Source of the DNA: Enorma phocaeensis
GTDB taxonomy: Bacteria > Actinomycetota > Coriobacteriia > Coriobacteriales > Coriobacteriaceae
Direction: 5' to 3'
DNA: 64,000 nucleotides
Assembly: GCF_900186505.1 (NCBI RefSeq)
Contig: NZ_LT891970.1
Location: 480,451 to 544,450, forward strand
Each line of letters begins with the position of its first letter. The first letter of the stretch is position 1. Below the pieces are notes generated by a model that was given only the letters and a program-made list of their open reading frames with translations, was not told the origin of the DNA and did not search any database. Below are positions 9,454-16,760 of the stretch, piece after piece. The position numbers were made by a program, and so were the translations under genes.

Positions 9454-9478
9454 CTCTTCGGGGGCCCGCCCCCAAGAG
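9454..9478 (-). promoter_or_regulatory. stable hairpin in the OPT leader
   Basis: CTCTT and GGGGGC pair with GCCCCC and AAGAG across 9454-9478 with one bulge. It lies about 225 bases upstream of the OPT start and could be an attenuator or a remnant structure; function unknown. Confidence 0.35.
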
Positions 9479-9519
9479 CCTCTCTCCAAGGACCTCTCCC
9501 CAAGAACTTCTTCCTAAAA

Positions 9520-9539
9520 TGTCTATCTAGCCGCATCTC
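9520..9539 (+). repeat. 20-bp repeat, copy 1
   Basis: Matches copy 2 (9569-9588) in inverted orientation at 18 of 20 positions and copy 3 (9614-9633) in direct orientation. Consensus TGTCTATCTAGNNGCATCTC. Confidence 0.65.
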
Positions 9540-9568
9540 GACAAAACACTTAGGTTCCTTATTATTTT

Positions 9569-9588
9569 GAGATGCCTCTAGATAGACA
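9569..9588 (-). repeat. 20-bp repeat, copy 2 (inverted)
   Basis: Reverse complement matches the consensus TGTCTATCTAGNNGCATCTC with only the NN positions different from copy 1. Confidence 0.65.
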
Positions 9589-9613
9589 GAATCGGCTCTC
9601 AGATTCACCAAAA

Positions 9614-9633
9614 TGACTATCTACCTGCATCTC
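9614..9633 (+). repeat. 20-bp repeat, copy 3
   Basis: Direct copy of the first repeat with a few differences; similarity extends upstream (AAAATG) and downstream (GACRAA). Confidence 0.55.
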
Positions 9634-10023
9634 GACGAACCGGGAGAAATCGAAATCCGTCAATATGGACATATGTGGGTAAACACAAGCCTGCGCGGAT
9701 GACCAGAAGCGGCCGGAACTCACAGGACGGCTGACACAAGGCAGCTGACACAAGATGGTCGGCAGAACGATCGGCTAGAAACAATATGCCGGATAAGGAA
9801 AAAGGCAATAAGGCGCAAGCCGATCGGTGGGTTTGCAGGAGCGGATATGCAAGAGCAGGTATGCAAGAGTAGAGATGCTTTGTTGAGGCGTTGCCGCCTC
9901 TCGGGGGACAGACCGAACCGCAAGCTGCATATCACAGGGGCGAGTCCGATAGGCGGCCGTTTGCAAGCGCGTTGGTACGGCGGCGTGGTACATTTTGCTT
10001 GGATGCATCGAAGAAGGAGCGCT

Positions 10024-10809
10024 ATGTCCCGTCTACTTACCGTCGACGTCGGTAATACCACCACAAGATTCGGCCTCTTCTCGTGGACCGATGACGCGCC
10101 CGAGCTCCTGGGAACCTGCGAGCTCACCACACCAGCGCGCATCACTTCCGATGAGGCACGCATCCAAGCCGGGCAAGCACTTGCGGCGATGGGTGCCGAG
10201 CCGACCCAGAATGCCATCCTATCGTGCGTGGTCCCCACGCTCACCGACGCCTGGCGCCGCGCCCTTGCTGATCTATGCGGCGTGCGGGCGCTTGTCGTGG
10301 GGCCCGGCCTCAAGTCCGGCGTGCGCATGCGCTACGACGACCCGGCGGAGGTGGGCCCCGACCGCATCGCCGACGTGGTGGCAGCGCGCGCGGCATATGG
10401 TGCCCCGGTCATCGCCATCGATCTTGGTACGACGACGAACTTCGAGGTCATCGATGCCGAGGGAACCTTTGCGGGCGGCATCATCGCCCCCGGGGTCGCG
10501 CTCGGCGCCCGCTCGCTTGCCCAAGCGGCGGCGCGCCTGCCGATGATCGAGCTCAGGGCCCCCGAGAATGTCATCGGCCGCAGCACGCAGGCAGCCATGC
10601 AGTCGGGCGTGGTGCTTGGCGAGGCGGCGCGCATCGACGGCCTCATCGATTCCATCGCAGATGAGCTGGGTGACGGGGCGCCCGTCGTGCTCACCGGCGA
10701 CGGGGCCCAAGCCATCGCCGCCCTGCTGCGGCACGAGACCGTGGTGGATGAAACCCTAACCCTGCGCGGACTCGCGCTCATCTGGCAGATCAACCGCAAG
10801 AAGCGCTGA
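10024..10809 (+). CDS. coaX: type III pantothenate kinase
   Basis: CoaX phosphorylates pantothenate, the first step of coenzyme A synthesis, in the cytoplasm. The 261-aa protein is an ASKHA-fold kinase with the PHOSPHATE-1 motif DVGNTTTRFGLF at its N-terminus, the DPAEVGPDRIADVVAARA segment, the second motif AIDLGTTTNFEVID, and GGIIAPGVALGARSLAQAAARLP. The start at 10024 follows GAAGGAG with 5 bases of spacing; in-frame codons further upstream are spacer. It converges on the FHA gene at the end of the secretion operon. Confidence 0.95.
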   Translation: MSRLLTVDVGNTTTRFGLFSWTDDAPELLGTCELTTPARITSDEARIQAGQALAAMGAEPTQNAILSCVVPTLTDAWRRALADLCGVRALVVGPGLKSGVRMRYDDPAEVGPDRIADVVAARAAYGAPVIAIDLGTTTNFEVIDAEGTFAGGIIAPGVALGARSLAQAAARLPMIELRAPENVIGRSTQAAMQSGVVLGEAARIDGLIDSIADELGDGAPVVLTGDGAQAIAALLRHETVVDETLTLRGLALIWQINRKKR

Positions 10810-10863
10810 GCCGAGCAGGGTGCACCTCGACGGCCGTAAGCTGCGACCTTGGCGGCAAGCGCG

Positions 10864-12294
10864 TTACGTCTCGAGGTAGGTGAACCGCTCATCTGCGAGC
10901 ATGACCGAGGTGCCGGCGGTCAACCGTATCCGCTCGCCTGCGGGGAGCGCCTCGCCGCCCACCGCCGTGCCGTTCGCGGACCCCAGGTCGACGAGGAAGG
11001 CATCGACGCCCTCGCAGACGACCGACGCGTGGCGACGGCTGATGTTGCTGTTGCCCTCGAGGGAAACATCGCAGGTCTTCGAGCGCCCGAGAACGCATTC
11101 GGACAGGTTGGGAAGGTCGAAGCGCTTTCCGTCGCGCTCACGCACCAGGCTCCTCGCGGGAGTGGTGGACGCCGAGGCGGCCTTGCCGAAGGCGGGGATG
11201 CTGAGCAGCGTCGTCCCTTGTGCGTAGCCAACCTGAGCATGCGAAACGGATGCGGGCGCTGAAGCGGGCCCCGCGGCCGGCATGCTTGCCGGCGAAGGTG
11301 CCGAGAAGCTCGTTGGAGCAGCGTCACGCGATGTCGCGCCGCTCGCCGTGACGCCCGTATTGCCTGTCGCAGCCAACCGGCCCGACGCAGGCACGGCGCG
11401 TACCGGGGGCGCGCTCGCGAGGGCAGCGTCGACAGTGGCGGAGGACAGGCTGAGGGATCCCGTGCGCGGCCCCGCCGTGGGCGAGGTGCCGCTGATGCCG
11501 TCGCGCACGCGGTCGGACACGCCTTGACGACCGATCACCTCGGCAGCAGAGGGAGCGTCGAGCACCATGGATATCGCGTCGTAGGCGGCGCGCGCCGTCC
11601 CGGTGGTCGAACGCGCGGGCGCAGGGTCGTGCAGGCGGCCGCTACCAGTCAACCGCCCCGAGGAGGCGCCGAGCGAACCCGAACCCAGCGCCTGGGAACC
11701 CGCGCCGCCGGAACCCTCCGAGCGCAGATGCACCGTCCCGTACTCCTCCTTGAGGAAGGCGTCGAGCGCCGTGAGCGAAAGCACCGCGTTGCGCCGCACG
11801 AAATCGAGGACGGCGTCGGCATGTCGCGCGTCGTCGCCCACAACGAACCGGCTCTTCTCCGCTAGGAAGCGCAGCAGCTCGCTCGGCGTGTTGGCCGCGA
11901 CGGCGGGCACGCCCGTCAAGGGGATGAGCGCCAACTTGAGGTCGCCCCCCTCGGCGACGCGCACCATATCGGCATCGAAGCGCACGAACGAGGTTGCCAT
12001 GGAGCGCTTGGTGCACAGCGCGAGCAGCTCGCGCACGGCGCATAGCATGCCCTGGAACTGCGACGAGGCGAGGCGCGCCTGCTTGAGGTAGCGCGGCAGC
12101 GCCTCGGTGCCCGTGAGGTCGAAAAACAGCTCCGCCTCGCGGCCTTCCAGCGTGTAGGAGAAATCAAGCAGATACGGCTCGTCTGCCGCGCGCAGCCATT
12201 CCGCCAGAGCGTAGTCGACCGCCTCACCCTTCTGGGGGCGCACCGAGAGCGAGAGCGCTCCCGCGCGCCGATCACGTACCGTACGGGTCTTCAT
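10864..12294 (-). CDS. FHA-domain protein with N-terminal DUF6382-like domain (secretion locus)
   Basis: The 476-aa protein has three parts. Residues 1-170 resemble DUF6382, a region related to the pseudokinase fold of EssB/YukC (YLLDFSYTLEGREAELFFDL, LPRYLKQARLASSQFQGML). Residues about 190-385 are a low-complexity Ser/Ala/Pro linker. The last 90 residues are an FHA domain (CVLGRSKTCDVSLEGN, ISRRHASV, LGSANGTAVGG), which binds phosphothreonine peptides. It is the last gene of the operon that starts with a Ser/Thr kinase, so it likely reads kinase output. It might stand in for EssB, which is otherwise missing; this is inference. Confidence 0.85.
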   Translation of the reverse strand: MKTRTVRDRRAGALSLSVRPQKGEAVDYALAEWLRAADEPYLLDFSYTLEGREAELFFDLTGTEALPRYLKQARLASSQFQGMLCAVRELLALCTKRSMATSFVRFDADMVRVAEGGDLKLALIPLTGVPAVAANTPSELLRFLAEKSRFVVGDDARHADAVLDFVRRNAVLSLTALDAFLKEEYGTVHLRSEGSGGAGSQALGSGSLGASSGRLTGSGRLHDPAPARSTTGTARAAYDAISMVLDAPSAAEVIGRQGVSDRVRDGISGTSPTAGPRTGSLSLSSATVDAALASAPPVRAVPASGRLAATGNTGVTASGATSRDAAPTSFSAPSPASMPAAGPASAPASVSHAQVGYAQGTTLLSIPAFGKAASASTTPARSLVRERDGKRFDLPNLSECVLGRSKTCDVSLEGNSNISRRHASVVCEGVDAFLVDLGSANGTAVGGEALPAGERIRLTAGTSVMLADERFTYLET

Positions 12295-12303
12295 GATGCG
12301 GCC

Positions 12304-12585
12304 CTACACCAATGCGACGGGCGTGCCGTCGACCAGGATCCCCTGCCCCACCAGCGCACGAATCGTCTCGTTGGGGTTGAGCTCCTCGCCCTCATGGGCG
12401 CCCGCGCCGCAGCAGAGCATGAGATCGACCTCGTCGGTGGCCTCGTAGCGCGCCGGCTCACGCGAGGCGAGGACCTGCGCCATGAGGCGCGCCGCCGTCT
12501 CGACCGTCACATCGAAGGGAACCCTGAACTCGTAGACGCTCCCCGTCGCCGGGAGGAGCACCTCGAGCAGCACCTTGTCCCTCAT
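12304..12585 (-). CDS. YukD/EsaB-like ubiquitin-fold protein
   Basis: A 93-aa protein with the beta-grasp pattern of YukD/EsaB: two N-terminal strands (KVLLEVLLPATGSVYEFRVP), a helix with the conserved VTVETAARLMAQVL, and C-terminal LNPNETIRALVGQGILVDGTPVALV. YukD/EsaB proteins are regulatory or structural parts of type VIIb secretion systems. Its start overlaps the stop of the upstream DUF4176 gene (ATGA), showing translational coupling. Confidence 0.8.
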   Translation of the reverse strand: MRDKVLLEVLLPATGSVYEFRVPFDVTVETAARLMAQVLASREPARYEATDEVDLMLCCGAGAHEGEELNPNETIRALVGQGILVDGTPVALV

Positions 12586-12947
12586 GATCGCCGTGCCTTA
12601 CACGCGGCCAGGCGCGCCTTCACGTCATCGACGGGCAGGCCCAGCTCGGTGCGGGTCTCGTACTTCGCCTGGTAGTAGGCCGGCTCGGTGGCCGTGAGCA
12701 TGTCGAGCATGCGCACGCTGTCCTCATCCTGCATGCCCACGTAGTAGAGACAGTCCACGGATTCGCGGTCGAACATCACGTCCTTGCCGGGCCCCTGCCA
12801 TCCCATGGGATAGGGTACGCCCACGTAATCCCACAGCCGGCCCGAACCCGCGTCTTGCTGCATGTAGCCGGTCACGGCGACAAGACCATCGTCTCCCTCG
12901 ATATGCACGACCGAGCCAACCGGGAGCCATGCATCTATCTTCACCAT
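12582..12947 (-). CDS. DUF4176 protein, copy 1 (type VII locus)
   Basis: A 121-aa protein whose first 80 residues match the DUF4176 pattern WLPVGSVVHIEGDDGLVAVTGYM then WDYVGVPYPMGWQGP and FDRESVDCLYYVG. DUF4176 proteins are small cytoplasmic components found in type VIIb secretion loci, function unknown. The start at 12947 has AAAGGAACG upstream. A paralogue lies at 16415-16708; this copy has about 40 extra C-terminal residues. Confidence 0.85.
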   Translation of the reverse strand: MVKIDAWLPVGSVVHIEGDDGLVAVTGYMQQDAGSGRLWDYVGVPYPMGWQGPGKDVMFDRESVDCLYYVGMQDEDSVRMLDMLTATEPAYYQAKYETRTELGLPVDDVKARLAACKARRS

Positions 12948-13030
12948 ATCAGTCGTTCCTTTCCAAAAGAAGGCATGTCGGCGGACGGGGCGGTGCGGCG
13001 CAATCATCCCCGCGCGCCAGCCTCCACGTA

Positions 13031-13510
13031 TCAGTCTTCGTCGTACGTCGCGATGAGGTACGAGTAGTGGTCGGCGCGCTGGCTGTAGTAGGACGCGCGC
13101 CCGTTGGAGTACGAGAGGCCCTCCTGAGCGGTGGCAAGTGCGGCCTCGAGCTGGGCGATCTCCTGGTTCAGCTGCTCGATCAGCTGGTTGCAGGCAGAGA
13201 TCGCGTCGGAGATGTGTCCGGCGTTCTCCTCGCTGATCTGCGTCGCCGTGGAGCTCGCACCCGACTCCTCGAGCGCGACCGAGACGGCGTTGGAGAGGTT
13301 CAGGAGCTCCGAGGTCACCGTCTCGTCCTTGCCGGTCAGGGCGGAGACCTCCGTGAGGACGTTTTGCGCGCGGGCGAGCTGGTCGCGCTTGTGCTCGAGC
13401 TGGCCGGTCAGGTCGGCGATCTGCCGGCTGTACTCAGCCGCACTCCCCTGCCAATAGCGCACCTGGTCATAGCAGCTGTTTCTACTTGCGTAAAGACTAC
13501 TGAGGCTCAT
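13031..13510 (-). CDS. coiled-coil helical protein, YwqH/DUF5082-like secretion partner
   Basis: The 159-aa protein is almost entirely alpha-helical with heptad-like repeats (YSRQIADLTGQLEHKRDQLARAQNVL; LIEQLNQEIAQLEAALATAQ). Length, N-terminal SLYASRNSCYDQVRYW and context resemble YwqH/DUF5082 and the Lap2-type helical partners that accompany LXG effectors. The start ATG at 13510 overlaps the upstream stop by 4 bases and follows GGAGGATGGCAG. It probably binds the effector encoded two genes upstream for export. Confidence 0.7.
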   Translation of the reverse strand: MSLSSLYASRNSCYDQVRYWQGSAAEYSRQIADLTGQLEHKRDQLARAQNVLTEVSALTGKDETVTSELLNLSNAVSVALEESGASSTATQISEENAGHISDAISACNQLIEQLNQEIAQLEAALATAQEGLSYSNGRASYYSQRADHYSYLIATYDED

Positions 13511-14523
13511 CTGCCATCCTCCTCGATCGGTCGGCACGGCTGGCCGCTCGGCACGCCACCGAGCTCAGCCGGGCAGTCGCGGACATCGGTCACGAAGTCG
13601 AACAGGTCGGTATCGGCGATCAGGTCGCCCGAGAAGAAGCGCGAGGCAAGGCGGTATTCTTCGCCACGCTCGCGCCAGTTTGCCGGAAGGCCCGTGCGCG
13701 GGGCGGTCGTCTCCGTCGCGACCCAGCCGTACTCTGGCAGGACGGACATGCGCTTCACGCGCATATCGATGGCGCTCGATGCGGCGGGCACGTTGTTCGC
13801 GAACGTACCGCTCGGCGTCTCGATGCGGTCGAGCTCGACGCCGCGCAAGTCGATCGTCGTCAGCTTGAGCGCATCCACGCTCTTCGCTGCCTCGATACCG
13901 GCCACGATGTCGAGCAGAGGCCGGGCGTCGAACCCCTTGGTCGCGGCGAGGTCGCGAATTCCGGCGGCATCCTTGCCGAGCAGGAGGGTGTTGAGCCCCT
14001 TGTCGGCAGGCCCCATGAGAAAGTCGCAGTGCCACGCCCGCTCAGCCAGCCGGAAGCGCCCCTCGAGCCCGAAGGCGCGAGCGAACGACGCCGCCCACTG
14101 GTCCGGTGCACCGGCGCTCGCCACGGTGAAGAGGCCGTCACCCGCCGCGACGCTCAAAAACGACGCCTCGTCCCCCCAAATCGCCATCTCCACGTTGAAC
14201 CTGGAGAGGCTCCCGCGCGTGCTGCCCACGATGCCCAGCCCGGGCTTCGCGAAGGGGCGCAGCACCTCGGCGAGCCTGCCCTGGGGCCGCCCCTCGGCGT
14301 CGACGAGGCCGGCGGGGGCGTAGCGGTTCACGACCTGACGGCGCCAGCGCGCCACCTCATCACCACGCTCGACCTCCCGCCACGGAAATCTCCTGCCGTT
14401 CACCGCAACGCTACCGATATCGAACCCGCCCATGAGCACGAACAGGTCCTCACTCGTGAACTTGATCTCCTCGAGCGGCAGGCCCGCTAGGTCGACTTGC
14501 TTTTTCTTGAACAATCCGAACAT
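13507..14523 (-). CDS. 338-aa protein of the secretion locus, function unknown (EspG- or immunity-like position)
   Basis: The protein begins MFGLFKKKQVDLAGLPLEEI and has mixed alpha/beta composition without membrane segments. I do not recognise a firm domain; its size and pattern recall EspG-like chaperones of ESX systems. It lies directly after the LXG-like effector (80-base gap) and overlaps the YwqH-like gene by 4 bases. That is the slot where LXG toxins usually have an immunity protein, so immunity is an equally open alternative. The start at 14523 is favoured by the charged KKK start typical of cytosolic proteins, although its ribosome-binding site is weak. Confidence 0.6.
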   Translation of the reverse strand: MFGLFKKKQVDLAGLPLEEIKFTSEDLFVLMGGFDIGSVAVNGRRFPWREVERGDEVARWRRQVVNRYAPAGLVDAEGRPQGRLAEVLRPFAKPGLGIVGSTRGSLSRFNVEMAIWGDEASFLSVAAGDGLFTVASAGAPDQWAASFARAFGLEGRFRLAERAWHCDFLMGPADKGLNTLLLGKDAAGIRDLAATKGFDARPLLDIVAGIEAAKSVDALKLTTIDLRGVELDRIETPSGTFANNVPAASSAIDMRVKRMSVLPEYGWVATETTAPRTGLPANWRERGEEYRLASRFFSGDLIADTDLFDFVTDVRDCPAELGGVPSGQPCRPIEEDGR

Positions 14524-14603
14524 GGTGCACTCGCTTATCTCTACGTATCGAATCCCGTTGAGGTGGAGCTCCCACCCCATCGCCCACCTTGGATGGAAGG
14601 GCT

Positions 14604-16046
14604 CTATGCCGGGGCGAAGGCCGAATCGTCCTCCTTGCCGCCGCGGAACAGCCACGCCAAGCCGTCGGTGATGCCCTGCGTGATGCCGCTCTCGTTGAAG
14701 AAGTTGCCGATGGCCTTCGCGCCCTCGTCGATCACGCAGCCGATACCGATGCCGACGACCGCGCCGAGCGGGCCGCCCAGGCACGTGCCGATAAGCGCAC
14801 CGGCCGCCTTGCCCGCGCCGAACTTGAGCAGCGCGCCGCCGCCCGTGACCACAGCGGCCGCCGTCTTCTGAGCCTGGTCGCCCACCGTTGTTTGATAGGC
14901 GTTCGAAGCATCCATGAGACCGCAACCAAGCTCGATGAAGTCACCGGCGTAGCCGAGGTACTTCGCACCGGACTTGAGCACCGTGCCCGTGCGCGCGGTG
15001 ACATCGGCGAAGTCATCGACGCTCTGGGCCATGTCGTCAAGGTAGATCTTGTTGCGCGAGCCGCTCGTGGTGAAATCGAAGGCGCCGGTGATCTTATTGG
15101 CCTGGCTCGCGTACTGGGACGGACGCAGAAAGCCCGTGAGGTCGTCCCAGTACTTGGACCAATAACCACCCTTGCCGCCGCCGTTGGTGAGGAACATGTC
15201 GAGGGAATCCACCAGCTCGTCGGCCTGGTAGAAGTTGCCCTCGAGCGCGACGCTCTTGAACGACTTCCACAGCGCGACGGCGTTCTCGGGGTCGATCTCG
15301 GCGAGCGGCTTGGCAAGGTTGTCGAGGGTGGTCTTGACCGGCTTGAGATAGTTCTTCTTGAAGTCGGCCGCGCCACCGATGAAGCCGGCGACCGGCGTGC
15401 CCTCGAACTGCGCGCTCATGGCATCCGAGGCATTCGAGAGCATATCGTCGGTGATGAAGTTCTCGATCGCAAGGGCATCGGCAAAGTCGCCCTCGAACTC
15501 ATCGACGGCATCTTGGTAGTCGGTGTAGCTGGTGCGCACCTTCTCCACGGCCTCGTTCTCGTTTTGGATAGCCGTGCCCAGCGCGTCGAGCGCCGCGGCG
15601 ATCGCACCGGAATTCTCAAGGCCGGCAAGCGCGCTCTGAGCGCCTGCGCGCTGCGTGTCGAGGGCGGTCAGCGCGTCCTGCACCGTCGAGCAACCCGAAG
15701 TCACCGCGCCGCTGTCCTCGAAGTGCACCACGTCGTCGTTGCCCGTCGAGGCCTTGACGCTCTCGAGCACCGCGTCGCGCCGGGTCGACAGCGTGCCGTC
15801 GAGGTCGCCGATCATGCTGTCGTAGGTCGTGTGCATGGCGCTGAGCGCGTCGGCGTAGATGAGCAGATAGGTCTGGAGCTGCACGGCGGCAGAGATCTCG
15901 GCATCGGCCCACGACCCCATCATCACCGCGCCGAACGACGTATTTACCTCGGCGCAGCGGGCATTGCAGTCGCTCACCCATTGCTGGAGCAGGCCGAGCT
16001 CGGTCCGCGCGTCCTTCACGCCCGATTTCTTCGCGTTGAACGACAT
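14604..16046 (-). CDS. LXG-like type VII secreted effector with glycine-zipper C-terminus
   Basis: The 480-aa protein has an N-terminal helical region of about 200 residues typical of LXG/WXG-type substrates (GAVMMGSWADAEISAAVQLQ). The middle is polar. The C-terminal 80 residues hold a glycine-zipper hydrophobic stretch (GGALLKFGAGKAAGALIGTC then LGGPLGAVVGIGIGCVIDEG). In streptococcal TelE-type LXG toxins such a zipper forms membrane pores; by analogy this may be a membrane-attacking effector. It is preceded by a small helical gene and followed by another, the usual Lap partners. The start has AGGGGG six bases upstream. Confidence 0.72.
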   Translation of the reverse strand: MSFNAKKSGVKDARTELGLLQQWVSDCNARCAEVNTSFGAVMMGSWADAEISAAVQLQTYLLIYADALSAMHTTYDSMIGDLDGTLSTRRDAVLESVKASTGNDDVVHFEDSGAVTSGCSTVQDALTALDTQRAGAQSALAGLENSGAIAAALDALGTAIQNENEAVEKVRTSYTDYQDAVDEFEGDFADALAIENFITDDMLSNASDAMSAQFEGTPVAGFIGGAADFKKNYLKPVKTTLDNLAKPLAEIDPENAVALWKSFKSVALEGNFYQADELVDSLDMFLTNGGGKGGYWSKYWDDLTGFLRPSQYASQANKITGAFDFTTSGSRNKIYLDDMAQSVDDFADVTARTGTVLKSGAKYLGYAGDFIELGCGLMDASNAYQTTVGDQAQKTAAAVVTGGGALLKFGAGKAAGALIGTCLGGPLGAVVGIGIGCVIDEGAKAIGNFFNESGITQGITDGLAWLFRGGKEDDSAFAPA

Positions 16047-16057
16047 CGGTTACCCCC

Positions 16058-16357
16058 TTATTTCACGATCGTGATGCTCGAGGCCGCGCTCTGGTCGGTA
16101 TCGACGAAGGAGCCCACGGCAGACTGGATCATGCCGGAATGCACGAGGATGCAGCTAGCCAACTCGTTCATGCACAGCTGCATGCGCTCGAGGGTGTCCT
16201 TCGCCGCGGTGGCGGCGTCGCCTTCGAACTCGGAGAGGTCGCTTTCCATATCCGACACGCGGCTCTCTTGATCCTGGAATGCCTCAGCCTCTTTGTTGTA
16301 CTTCGATGCCGCATCAAGGGCTGCTTCTTGATCGAGGTAGATGGTCACGTTCGCCAT
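16058..16357 (-). CDS. small helical protein, YwqI/DUF5344- or WXG100-like partner
   Basis: The 99-aa protein has a helix-turn-helix hairpin layout (AALDAASKYNKEAEAFQDQE, then FEGDAATAAKDTLERMQLCM) with FEGDAA in place of a strict WXG. It resembles YwqI/DUF5344 and Lap1-type proteins that pair with LXG effectors. It ends 11 bases before the LXG-like gene. The start at 16357 gives the MANVTIYLDQE sequence; a start 15 bases upstream is possible because the ribosome-binding site is weak. Confidence 0.7.
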   Translation of the reverse strand: MANVTIYLDQEAALDAASKYNKEAEAFQDQESRVSDMESDLSEFEGDAATAAKDTLERMQLCMNELASCILVHSGMIQSAVGSFVDTDQSAASSITIVK

Positions 16358-16414
16358 GCTGTCACCGTCCAATCTGATCGGTATCCGTAGTCGATGCCTG
16401 CCAGGTCCAAGCGC

Positions 16415-16708
16415 CTAGGGGCGCACGATTCCGTTTGCGATGGCCTCGGCGCTCGTGGCGATGAACGCCTGGTGGGCGCACCCCTCCGCATTGAGAAAGC
16501 CCACCTGGCCCACGGCCGCGATCTGATCGCGGTTGAAGAACAGATCCTGCCCGTTGCGGCGCCCCTCGGGGTAGGGATAGCCCAGGTAGTCCCAGGTATC
16601 GCCGTTCGCGGCGTCACGCGCCATGAAGCCGGCTACCATCACGGGCTTCTCGGCGTTCTTCAGGGTCACCACGGACCCCACGGGAAGCCACATCCTCTTG
16701 TTCGCCAT
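16415..16708 (-). CDS. DUF4176 protein, copy 2 (type VII locus)
   Basis: The 97-aa protein matches DUF4176 over nearly its whole length: WLPVGSVVTLKNAEKPVMVA, TWDYLGYPYPEGRRNGQD, FFNRDQIAAVGQVGF. It is a paralogue of the protein at 12582-12947. A strong GAGGAGGAACG ribosome-binding site precedes the ATG. It lies between the EssC-like ATPase and the LXG effector module. Confidence 0.87.
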   Translation of the reverse strand: MANKRMWLPVGSVVTLKNAEKPVMVAGFMARDAANGDTWDYLGYPYPEGRRNGQDLFFNRDQIAAVGQVGFLNAEGCAHQAFIATSAEAIANGIVRP

Positions 16709-16760
16709 ATCGTTCCTCCTCGCGTCTTATCTGGGTTGCCACGGTTCCACGTCGGGCTGC

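Larger units (their letters stand above)
9229..10023. other. long spacer between OPT gene and coaX with several short repeats
   Basis: About 800 bases without a credible gene. It holds the OPT leader with a G/C hairpin (9454-9478), three copies of a 20-bp element (9520-9633), a short direct repeat (GCTGACACAAG twice within 9728-9755) and the coaX leader. Base composition is lower in G+C than the neighbouring genes. Confidence 0.55.
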
